Positions 45,270 through 54,545 of a stretch of DNA of 64,000 nt are shown piece by piece. Made by a program: the position numbers and the translations under genes. Positions within the stretch are counted from its first letter, which is position 1. Each line of letters begins with the position of its first letter. This DNA comes from Craspedostauros australis (Eukaryota; Bacillariophyta; Bacillariophyceae; Mastogloiales; Achnanthaceae): the NCBI GenBank assembly GCA_026770025.1, contig JAMXDE010000014.1:1116001-1180000 (forward strand), given 5' to 3'. Below the pieces are notes generated by a model that was given only the letters and a program-made list of their open reading frames with translations, was not told the origin of the DNA and did not search any database.

Positions 45270-46666
45270 GATGACGTCGTGCCGCGTCCTGTGTCTCTCT
45301 TGCGCGTCTTCCTCTCTTGTTCTTGCGCCCGATGGAGGCTTGTCAAGGCCACTTGATGTGCGGGAGTATCGGTGTCGCTCGGTGCTCTGCCATTCGGAGC
45401 TGCGATTGTTGGAGTCCTCGTTCTGAGAAGAGGAAGATCTGTTTGACTGCGACGCTATCTGACTGGAAATGTGATCACTGCGATGATGAGACTGGATAGG
45501 AGGCGATTGTTATGGACACGCCACAGGACTTGCCAAAATGTGACAGGAATGGGCGATGATGGTGTCGAATGAACCACCCAGCTCAAGCGGCGTTGAGGAG
45601 GTGTGAACGTTCTGTGGTGTGTTTGGAGGTTGTGTGTTGTGGGACATCACCCGACATGGGAAACGCAACATGGAACACACAACGCAGAGATGTCCAGGAG
45701 AGCGGGCGGAGACTCGGCCGGATCTGTTGGTACTATTCTGAGAGATGGTATCCTGATTGTTAATGGCTAGTTCCTTTCTTGTACTATGGAGTTGGTACTA
45801 TCTCGCTTTCGCGAAAGGCAGATTGGCAAGTTCAACATGGATGCGTCACGCAGAACGATGTCACACGACGAAGCAACGCGTGCTGACGTGGTTTCTTTGG
45901 ACGGGTTTCAGACGCCGTCTGGCCGCCATACGTCGCGGTCATGCCAACCAAACAACCAAACGAACAGCGACAACGACGACTGGCCGACAATGCGCGTCCA
46001 GAGAGAGTGGATTGGCCGATGGCTGGTCGTGGGTTTTTGTGTCGGCTGCAGGTTCGCGTGCCAATCAGAATCAAGAATCGCGCGCAGAAGACGGCAACGG
46101 CATCAATCACAACACCACACACCATCCCACGAAGAGCAACAACGATGGAGGAGAGTGGCCAAAATCAAAATCAAATCTGAGAGAGGCGCCAAACACAGAC
46201 AAAATCAAATTGAATCTGACCAAAGAGAGAGAGAGGCCGCTCACCAACGAAGGAACAACAACAAGGCGCGTGGGTCTGCGAAAGGAACACAAAATTGGGA
46301 TTGGACGATTCAATCCTGCAAAGATCACAGCAGCGGCCACCACCACCACCGCCACCATCATCAACAACGAACACACAAGCTGACCACCAAGCTTTTGCTC
46401 TGTTCCGTCACCTCATTCACCACCTCCAACAGCACAAGCGCACTCTCTGTCTCTGCCTTCTTTGCAGCAGCATCAGCCAGGCAGCAACAAGAACAAAAGG
46501 AACAACAAAAGGAACAACAAAAGAACTCGGAACTTCAGATCTCGCTTCTCCTTGACTTTTGACTCTGACCTTGACGTTCACATTCTGACATCAACCAACT
46601 CGTAGATCGTACCACAGAAAAGAAACCAATCAATCAATCCAACCAATCAACTCAGCCAATCCAACC
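45270..46666. promoter_or_regulatory. Head-to-head region between the small mitochondrial protein and acetolactate synthase
   Basis: About 1.4 kb. The ALS-proximal part is A/C-rich and full of short repeats (AGGAACAACAAA at 46497-46520; CAATCAATC near 46625-46645), as expected for a leader. A 258-codon frame (45786-46562) is built of Arg/Gln/His low-complexity sequence and is not called. Confidence 0.45.
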
Positions 46667-49069
46667 ATGAAGATCGCAAGAGCAGCCCTCTTTATGGCCA
46701 TTGCCGCACCGGCGGCCACCGCCTTCGTGGCACCAAACAGACGCCATGCCAACAGCAGAGGAGCCTTCGGAATTGCGAGCAGACAGGAGACCTTGCTGTC
46801 GAGCGCCAGCCTGGAGAGCGGCGTGCACCAGAAGGACACCACCATCACCGAGATCATCTCCACCCCGGCCCTCACGCCGGAGCAGGCCACGCTCCGCGCC
46901 ACCCGAAAGGCAAGGACGGCGGCCAAGGATTACATGACGCAATACGAGGGCCAGTCGGGTGCCGCCATCGTCTACTCCAAGCTCTTGGACAATGGCGTGG
47001 AAGTCGTCAACGGCTACTCCGGCGGCGCCGTGCTCCCGCTCCTTGACCAATTCCACGAGGACAACCCGCGCCACAAGCTCCCAGGAGCCAGGGAGCCCAT
47101 CCGATGGATCACCAACTCAAACGAGGCCTCCGCCGGACACATCGCCGAGGGCTACGCCAAGTCCATGCCCATCAACGGCGAGTTCCTGCCAGTTGGCGTG
47201 GCCGTCGCCACCTCCGGCCCAGGCGTCACCAACCTCATCACGCCGCTGCAGGATGCCATCTGCGACGGGGTCCCCATGGTCATCCTCTGCGGACAGGCGG
47301 CCACCAACGCTCCTCCGGATGCCTTCCAGTCAGCTCCGGCCGTCGCCATGACCACGCCCTGCACCAAGTGGAGCTACCAGATCAAATCCGCGGCAGAGAT
47401 CCCATTCGTCATGGACTACGCCTTCTTCGTGGCGCGTAACGGACGCCCAGGGCCAGTCTTCGTCGACCTGCCAAAGGATCTCCAGAACCAGATCCTGTCG
47501 CCTGACATGATCGAGAACTACGTGGAGAACTCCCTGCCAGACGGTCCAAGCGACGCTGTCGGCATGGCCAGCCTCGAGAAGATCGACACAGACAACGGAG
47601 GCATCACCAAGGTCTTCCGCCTCGGAAACGAGAAGCTCGGTCTCACCTTCGACATTGTCACCAACGACGAGGGCAAGCACATCGTCGAGCCTCTGTCGTC
47701 GAAGGCTGATACCTACAACCAGGATCATCACCCGACCGACCGCATCATCTACACAGCTGGTGCTCTGACGGCCGAGCCACGCGAGCTTTTCAAGGAGGGT
47801 CCCCTGGACACCAGCCGCACCATCACCAAGGACATGCTCGAGCTCATCCGCAAGGCGAAGAAGCCAATCATCCTGGCGGGACAGGGATGCAACGACAGCG
47901 CAGCGGAGCTCAAGGAGTTCGCTGAGAAGCTCCAGATCCCGGTCACAACCACCCTGCATGGCCTGGGATGCTTCGATGAGAGACACCCTCTTGCACTGAA
48001 CATGCTTGGCATGCACGGCCATCCAACACCCAACTTCATGATCCAGGAAGCGGATCTCATCATCAACGTCGGATCCCGATTCGATGACCGAATCACCGGA
48101 AGGATGGACGGCTTCGTGCCAGGCGCCAAGAAGGCAGCAGAGTTCGGCATCGGAGGTATCATCCACGTCGATGTCCGTTTGTCCGAAAATTCCAAGCAGA
48201 TCGAACCAACCTTCTTCGTGCATTCCACCGCCAAGAATTTCCTCAACACCATGAACGACGGGCTCAACCCTGAGGATGGCGAGATCAAGATTCAAACCGG
48301 CGAATGGCTTGAGCGAAAGAAGCAGCTCGAAAAAGACTTCCCAATTAAGATTCCGCACTACCCCACCGAGCAACTCACAAAAATCGACGAGGATGGCAAG
48401 GAACGAACCGTCGCAAGGACGCGAATGTCAGCACAGAGCGTCGTGCGGGAGATGGACAACCAACTCCTCGCAGCCGACAGGATGGATGATTGCATTTTCA
48501 CAACGGGAGTTGGCATCCACCAGATGGTCACGGCACAGCTGGTCACGTGGACGCAACCGAGGCAGATGCTCTCCAGCGGATCCCTCGGAACCATGGGCGT
48601 GGCTCTTGGGTACGTGGTTGGCGCAAAGCTGGCGAACGGGAACAAGATCTGCATCGCCGTCGACGGTGACGGATCCTTCAACATGACCTTCACAGAGCTC
48701 AAGACCGTGGCAGAGCAGAAAATCCCAATCAAAATCATGATCCTTGACAACGAAAGTCAAATGATGGTGGAGTACTGGCAGCGTCTGTTCCACGACGACC
48801 GTCTCCTCGCCGTGCGCAACTCCAACAACCCAGACTACGTCAAGCTCGCATCAGCCTTCGGCATCAAGAGCGTGTACTGCGACAGCCAGGATGATCTGCC
48901 CGAGAAGATGAACGAATTCCTCTTCAGCGACCCAGACGAGCCTGTGCTGTTCCACGTCCGCATCGAGAGAACACCATGCCTGCCTCTCGTCGCACCAGGA
49001 CAGCCTCTGGATGACATGATCCTCGAGGACATCGAAATCGAGGTGGACCCAACGGCCACCCCAAGTTAA
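46667..49069 (+). CDS. Acetolactate synthase catalytic subunit, plastid-targeted
   Basis: This single-exon frame encodes 800 residues. The enzyme condenses pyruvate (or pyruvate with 2-oxobutyrate) with thiamine diphosphate, Mg and FAD, the first step of valine, leucine and isoleucine synthesis. The N-terminus is a signal peptide ending AATA|FVAP, an ASAFAP-type motif, followed by a basic Ser/Asn-rich transit region, so import into a secondary plastid is expected. The catalytic Glu lies in NSNEASAGHIAEGYAKS (plants HEQ). FAD/TPP-region landmarks are GPGVTNLITPLQDA, MLGMHGHPTPNFM, GSRFDDRITGRMDGF and VDGDGSFNMTFTEL...NESQMMVEYWQRLFHDDR. Between VDLPKDLQNQ and AKKPIILAGQG there are about 120 residues where plants have about 50: an extra ~70-residue stretch around residues 285-370. 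It has no introns despite being long. It is downstream of, and convergent with, the NEDD1 gene. Confidence 0.96.
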   Translation: MKIARAALFMAIAAPAATAFVAPNRRHANSRGAFGIASRQETLLSSASLESGVHQKDTTITEIISTPALTPEQATLRATRKARTAAKDYMTQYEGQSGAAIVYSKLLDNGVEVVNGYSGGAVLPLLDQFHEDNPRHKLPGAREPIRWITNSNEASAGHIAEGYAKSMPINGEFLPVGVAVATSGPGVTNLITPLQDAICDGVPMVILCGQAATNAPPDAFQSAPAVAMTTPCTKWSYQIKSAAEIPFVMDYAFFVARNGRPGPVFVDLPKDLQNQILSPDMIENYVENSLPDGPSDAVGMASLEKIDTDNGGITKVFRLGNEKLGLTFDIVTNDEGKHIVEPLSSKADTYNQDHHPTDRIIYTAGALTAEPRELFKEGPLDTSRTITKDMLELIRKAKKPIILAGQGCNDSAAELKEFAEKLQIPVTTTLHGLGCFDERHPLALNMLGMHGHPTPNFMIQEADLIINVGSRFDDRITGRMDGFVPGAKKAAEFGIGGIIHVDVRLSENSKQIEPTFFVHSTAKNFLNTMNDGLNPEDGEIKIQTGEWLERKKQLEKDFPIKIPHYPTEQLTKIDEDGKERTVARTRMSAQSVVREMDNQLLAADRMDDCIFTTGVGIHQMVTAQLVTWTQPRQMLSSGSLGTMGVALGYVVGAKLANGNKICIAVDGDGSFNMTFTELKTVAEQKIPIKIMILDNESQMMVEYWQRLFHDDRLLAVRNSNNPDYVKLASAFGIKSVYCDSQDDLPEKMNEFLFSDPDEPVLFHVRIERTPCLPLVAPGQPLDDMILEDIEIEVDPTATPS

Positions 49070-49992
49070 GCATCAGACACCAATCGAACGAACGAACGTG
49101 TGCAGTTGTGGCACACTGCAGCCGGAGACACAGCAAGAGCAGCGGCGTAGACGACCATCATGAAACCGACAGCGATATGGCTTGCTGAAACTGCGATGGG
49201 ATGCAGCACAAATCATGGTCCTCAACGAGACAAGCACAGCAATAACTGGCAGCGGTCTTTTTTGCTTTTGACTCTTCGATAGTGCCAACATATTAGAGAT
49301 AACAACGAGGAGGATACGAGAATCAGGAGCATGAACGTGGGCGCGAGCTGGACAGCGATCCAGCATCACAAGCACAGCAGCACTTCCTCTGTGCGAGCAC
49401 CACACAATACGCAACAGCATCGATCGACACCAATTCGGGGGGCACATCGAACGATCAAAACACAAAATCCACACAAGGCGACACACTTTACTTACTTCCC
49501 GCCCTTACGCGTACCTATCCACACAGAGGTGCAATATACACCACACCTGTCCGCTTGGGCATACTTTCACATGCAAAACACGCACACGCACACACACACA
49601 ACTACAATACATACATAGCGCACCATACCCCACCATACCCCACCATACCATTCGACCGACTCTTACTCGTATCATTGCTCTGCACAGGCGCACACAATCA
49701 AAGACCCTTCAGCTGCGCTCTACACGCACATAGCTCGGGCAAGAACTCACACGAAGTTCCACTGAAAAACCACAACACCCGCGGACACCTCTGCCTGAAC
49801 ACAAAGCTGCGTGGGTGTGTGCGCGTGCGTGGTTGCTGCAAACAGGGTCCATGCGCACCCATTCGTAAGCGAATGGCAAAAGGGTACTATACGGATAGAG
49901 TATCACATCACTCTTCTATTATCATGCAGATGCCTGGTCGACCGCTGACCGATGCAAAAGGTTGGTCCACTCGCTGACCCGGGTCATAGGCT
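49070..49992. other. Convergent intergenic region, acetolactate synthase / NEDD1
   Basis: About 920 nt. It contains a CACACACGCACAC run (49575-49602) and four CCATACCCCA copies (49621-49652). No gene or RNA is seen. Confidence 0.5.
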
Positions 49993-52045
49993 CTAGACCT
50001 GGTTCTGCAGATTCTGATTCTCTTCCCTCAGTTTGTGATTCTCTTGCACCAAGTCGGATATCATCTGCTGCTGCGCCGCGAACGCTGACTTCATTTCCTG
50101 CGACTGCTGATGGAACTGCGTGAGCATGTCCATGTGAAGGTTTCGGATCGATTCCTCCATATCATCTCGCAGGGCATCGATGTCGTATCCCACCGTCGAC
50201 TTCAAGATGTCCACCACCCCTTCGACGGCTTCGAGTTTTTGGTTGATCTCGATGAGCGCCGAGTTCGCTGCAAGGCCGCCAATCGAAGATGCCGATCTCA
50301 CATCCTCTATTTGGCTCTCGCCAGGCGAGGAAGCGGGCGCGATATGCTTCAATCCTGCAGCGTTATCATCCTCGGAATGCACGGGGGTTGGTGGAACATG
50401 CTGGGATGAACCAACTGGACTGGTTGCCATCTGATGTTCGTGAGTTGGATACTCGTGCCCCGGATGTCCGTGAGTTGGTTCAGGTGTTTCGTCCACCGCC
50501 ACGGGGCTTGGCATTGCCGCAGCTTCGGTTGATGCTATTCTCGCCAAAGTGGCAGCTCCGCTGCTAGACGATGGAGCCACCACATGTTGCAAATTTCGTG
50601 GTGCCCCATTCGACGCAGAACTTACCACGGCGGCGGCATCCACAAGTTTGTTGCGTGGCATCGGTGCGAACGTCAGGCACGATATCGGTCCATCGAGGTG
50701 GAACGATGAAAGGGCCTCAGTCTGACGCATATCGTACAGGTGAATGTCACCCTTGTCGGTTCCCACAGCGCAGGTAACGCCATCGCCGTGCAAGGTCAGC
50801 TTCGTGATGGCGCTGTTGAGGGATGCCAGCTGGTGTATCGTCTCCCCCGTCGCCATGTCGAAGAACTTCAACGTCCCGTCGATTGACGTGGAAGCTAGCA
50901 GCTGATTGTTCTGCGGCGAGATAGCAAGCTGGGTGACATGCGTTGAGTGACACCGTCGAAGATAAGTAACTATGGGGGCGCCTTCACGGGTGATGTCATG
51001 CAGCACAATGTTTCCATCGCTGGTGCCAACCGCAAGGATGCTGGGATTCCCTGCCGACACATCGAAGCACGTGAACGCGTAGCTGCCCGATGGCGTGATG
51101 GTCGATGCCAGGCTCCCTTCTCGCAGATTGAAGATGGAGATTAACTTTTCGGACAACGAGATGATGAATTTGTCACTGGGATCGAGCTGCACCTGCCTCG
51201 AAGGGTGGTTTTCATGGAAGAACTGCCTCACTCTGATCTTCTTCTTGAGATCCCACATGCAAACGGCCCCGCTGTCATCGCCCACGCATAGATACCTGGA
51301 CTTTCCACCGAATGCAACTGACGCCGTTAGTCCCGGACTACGCTTCCACGCTTGGTTGTGCTGGAACGAATCCAGCCTTTTCCCCGAATGGGCCGCCGTC
51401 AAGGTGATTGAGTTGTGGCCATCCTCTGCTACGCTGATGGCTGATGCCGACGCCACAACTGCGACAATCGTTGCAAATGACGGCGCATGAGAGCATGCGT
51501 GTAGATGTCGTTTGTGTCGTCGTATTCAACGTAGTCAGCATACGACGACAGTAAATCGAGCAAGTCGAGTAGAACGGAGTCGAGCAGGTAGAGTAAGGCA
51601 GAGAACCATAGGATTGTGAGTATTGGTTCTTGCGTGTACATGGCATGGAGGCTCGGGTCAGCGGCAGCTTTGCTTGGCGTGGATGCGCTTGGGAATGGAG
51701 CTGATCCCAGTGCAACGAACGCTGGAGGAAGCGTTGGAACACAGCTGGAGCATGCCTAGCACATGATGGTGTGATGTGAAGCAGAATCGACATCATAGCG
51801 ACGCAGCATCAGCGTGCACCATACATCAGCCCGAATAACAGTAAAACCATTTGAATGAACGCAACGCCAAGCAAGGCATGGGTGAACCTACCTTGTCCAT
51901 TATGATTCCAGGCAACATCCGCGATCGGAAGGTCCCCGTTGGGCTGAAAGCTGATAATCTCGTTTTGCTGCGCACAATCCCACACCGTCACGCTGCTTCC
52001 AGAACCAACGATGAGCCTCTGTGACACAACTTGGTTCGCCTCCAT
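49993..52045 (-). CDS. NEDD1: NEDD1, gamma-tubulin complex targeting WD40 protein
   Basis: Exons on the minus strand: 52045-51892 and 51425-49993 (phase 1, AAG|GTAGGT and CGTAGCAG, intron 466 nt), 528 residues. NEDD1 (GCP-WD) recruits the gamma-tubulin ring complex to centrosomes and spindle microtubules. Exon 1 opens a WD40 propeller (RLIVGSGSSVTVWDCAQ...DVAWNHNGQ) that continues over ~320 residues with YLCVGDDSGAVCMWDL, LAVGTSDGNIVLHDI, LASTSIDGTLKFFDMATGE and VGTDKGDIHLYDMR. A Pro/Ser/Ala-rich linker follows. The C-terminal ~90 residues match the NEDD1 gamma-tubulin-binding helix: DDMEESIRNLHMDMLTQFHQQ and a terminal coiled coil (DLVQENHKLREENQNLQNQ). This C-terminal match separates NEDD1 from other WD40 proteins. 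The gene is head-to-head with PTPA. Confidence 0.92.
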
Positions 52046-52899
52046 GGTCAAACCCTTTTGCCACCCTCTGATGTTCTTGCTTTGCTTTGGTTTGCCTCGC
52101 CTTGGCCTGCTTTGACCTTCTTCGATCTGGGTACTTCGACGATGCGATGGTGCGATGGGCACCACCCAACAACGCCAACGAACGAGGAAGCAACTCCTTG
52201 TTGAGTACCCCAGTACCACACGCACTCTCTGCTCGTAGAGGGAGGACGGATAGCAGTACGCAGCCACCCAAAGAGATGACCAAATGATTCCGTGTCGATG
52301 AAGTTCACGTTCTTCCAGCTGCGTACTATTCCTTGTGGTTGAGACTGTCATCATCGCGTTCCACAAATGCTGATTTCCGTGTCGTCTCACTTTTCAAAAT
52401 TTGAATCTTTTCCGCCAATGCGATGAATGCATTCGTCTTGGTCAAACAACTGCGAATGAACGTTTAGTCTAGTGGGTCAACTGTGGGAGATGCGGTAAAT
52501 GCGTGTAGGGAGAAACTCAAAGAGAGCCAAAGGTTGGACAAGGCCAAAAACGAAAAAACCAAACCCGAACATACCCGACCACCAACATCTACTGAACAAC
52601 CCACACGATTGTGGAGAACGCTCAGTGTGCGTGATCTACTCGTACTATCTCCAGCTGCTCGCGCCCATGGTGGTCTGAAAGAGGTCGCAACTGACCGCCC
52701 CCTCCCCACAAAGGACAACAGGAGAGGCAAGAAGAGAGCATCGTTTACGACTACATCGAACGGTCGAAGCGATAGAGAGCCGTTTGTGAAGAGCCTTGCG
52801 CTTGTGCTGCTGAAAGGGCAATCATCATCTGAGCCATTATAGTCGATTACACTCGTTCGAGGAAAGATCGAAAGGAAACGGCAGGGAGAGAGGGTCAAA
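52046..52899. promoter_or_regulatory. Head-to-head region, NEDD1 / PTPA
   Basis: About 850 nt between divergent starts. A TACTCGTA octamer lies at 52637-52644. No other defined element is recognised, and no additional gene is supported. Confidence 0.45.
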
Positions 52900-54204
52900 A
52901 TGAACATCGAGACGAAACCGCACAGATGCATCTTCAACGATGTGGACATGAAACACTTCATGGAATCCTCGACGAAGAAGGGCCTGCTCAACTTCATCGA
53001 GGCCATGGGAAGGTCGTGCGCTTCGTCGAATGCTCCTCTGGACCAAGCGCAGCCGCTCGTTGGCATGACGCCGGCGATGGCATGCCTGCATGGTGCGCTG
53101 CGGCAGATGGTGGAGTGGGTCGACGACTTCCCCCCAATCGACCAGGAAAAGGTCAGATTCGGCAACCCTGCGTTCCGCCAGTGGCACCAGAGGCTCAAGG
53201 ATCGATCGACGGCCATCATCACCTCCATCCTGCTTGCACGCAACCAATCGGACATCTCGCTGGAGGCAGCATCCAGAAGCGGCACGGAGGCAGCCAGCAC
53301 CGACTCGAGGACCGATAAAGATCAGGATGATGCGTCTATCCTGCAGGTATCTGCCTATCTCCATGACGCGTTCGGCCACGCGGTGCGGTTGGATTTCGGC
53401 ACGGGACACGAATCATCGTTTGCTGTGTTCCTGTTCGTCCTCTCCAAGGTCGCCTGCTTCGGCAACGAGGCGCCTTCCCTCGAATGCCTGCGTGCCATCA
53501 CTCTCGGCATCTTCGATCAGTACCTCAAGGTCACGAGGAAGCTGCAGACGGTGTACAGACTCGAACCCGCTGGCTCTCACGGCGTCTGGGGTTTGGACGA
53601 CTATCACTGCCTTCCGTTCTACTTTGGAGCGTGTCAGCTTTCCACGGCCCAAAGCAAGGCAGCGGGCAGCGGCACAGCACACTACGAATTGCCGCACGAA
53701 TTGAAATCACCCAAGTGCTTCGCGGATGATCACGCGGTCAGGGACTACGGGGAGTCGTACCTGTTCCTGTCTTGCATTCAACACATACGAGACCTGAAGA
53801 AGGGGGTGCCGTTCTTCGAGTCGTCGCCCATGCTCTTCGATATCAGCCAGACGGTGCCGAATTGGGAGAAGGTGGCTAGAGGATTGGTGCGCATGTACGA
53901 AGGTGAAGTCCTGGATAAGCGCCAAGTCGTGCAGCACTTCTTGTTCGGCAAGTATTTCCCTGCCACGTGGACGCCGTCGCAAACAGAGAGGCAGGCGCCC
54001 GTAGCAACGTTCCGAGATACGTCGACGCAGTTCAGAAGTCGTCCGCAAGATGACCAAAGATCAGCCCAGTCAACCAGTGCACCGCCGATGGAATCGACTC
54101 GAGCTCCCTGGGCGACCGCCTCAGCGCAGCAACCGCCGCCTCCTGGTTCTGGAGGTGACGGAGGCGACCCATTTCAACCCACAAAAGCGCCATGGGCGAA
54201 ATAA
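52900..54204 (+). CDS. PTPA: Serine/threonine protein phosphatase 2A activator (PTPA)
   Basis: This single-exon frame encodes 434 residues. PTPA is a chaperone-like prolyl isomerase-fold protein that binds PP2A catalytic subunit and ATP/Mg and drives its activation. The fold is covered from about residue 8 (KPHRCIFNDVDMKHFMESS...LLNFIEAMG) to about 355, with strong landmarks YLHDAFGHAVRLDFGTGHESSF, the GVWGLDDYHCLPFYFGACQL block, YLFLSCIQHIRDLKKGVPFFESSPML and HFLFGKYFPATW. These parts form the deep PP2A-binding groove. A Pro/Gln/Ser-rich tail of about 75 residues follows and contains two similar short motifs (TRAPWAT and TKAPWAK, the latter at the very end). Divergent from NEDD1 and convergent with CLU. 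Confidence 0.98.
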   Translation: MNIETKPHRCIFNDVDMKHFMESSTKKGLLNFIEAMGRSCASSNAPLDQAQPLVGMTPAMACLHGALRQMVEWVDDFPPIDQEKVRFGNPAFRQWHQRLKDRSTAIITSILLARNQSDISLEAASRSGTEAASTDSRTDKDQDDASILQVSAYLHDAFGHAVRLDFGTGHESSFAVFLFVLSKVACFGNEAPSLECLRAITLGIFDQYLKVTRKLQTVYRLEPAGSHGVWGLDDYHCLPFYFGACQLSTAQSKAAGSGTAHYELPHELKSPKCFADDHAVRDYGESYLFLSCIQHIRDLKKGVPFFESSPMLFDISQTVPNWEKVARGLVRMYEGEVLDKRQVVQHFLFGKYFPATWTPSQTERQAPVATFRDTSTQFRSRPQDDQRSAQSTSAPPMESTRAPWATASAQQPPPPGSGGDGGDPFQPTKAPWAK

Positions 54205-54545
54205 TCATACGGTTCTCTCTCACTGCTGTCACGGGAGAACAGCAGCGTGGAGTACGCGTACTCGACGTGGTTGTGCCTCGCGTGTGTGAGGCGTACTCGC
54301 ACAAAATGCCGCTGCTCACCATGGATATCAAGGAATGAAGAATGCGCTCTACTCTCTGGAGTATTCTATTCGACGAGCATTACGCATCCGTGGCGGTGAG
54401 CACAACAAGCGCAGATAAGATGCATAGTACCATTGTGAAAGAGAGCGATGATTTAACTCTCTCTTCAGCGGCGTCAGGTTTTGTTTCTTGTTTTGGTGTG
54501 TTTTAAATGTTTGCGTCGGCGTGTTGCCGGCGGAGATGCGCGAAT
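54205..54545. other. Short convergent region, PTPA / CLU
   Basis: 341 nt between two stop codons, with nothing beyond the 3' ends of both genes. The G/T-rich stretch at 54475-54525 may be part of the CLU 3' untranslated region. Confidence 0.5.

Noticed and set aside
45786-46562. 258-codon plus-strand frame upstream of acetolactate synthase
   Set aside because: Arg/Gln/His low-complexity throughout and overlapping the expected ALS leader; it does not look like an attenuator peptide either, as it is not Leu/Val/Ile-rich.
46667-46780. Bacterial-type start or transfer origin for acetolactate synthase
   Set aside because: The protein carries a eukaryotic plastid presequence and the gene has the same composition as its neighbours, so no sign of recent transfer.
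47330-48373. Minus-strand frame of 347 codons
   Set aside because: Pure antisense shadow of the acetolactate synthase coding sequence, kept open by its third-position G/C bias.
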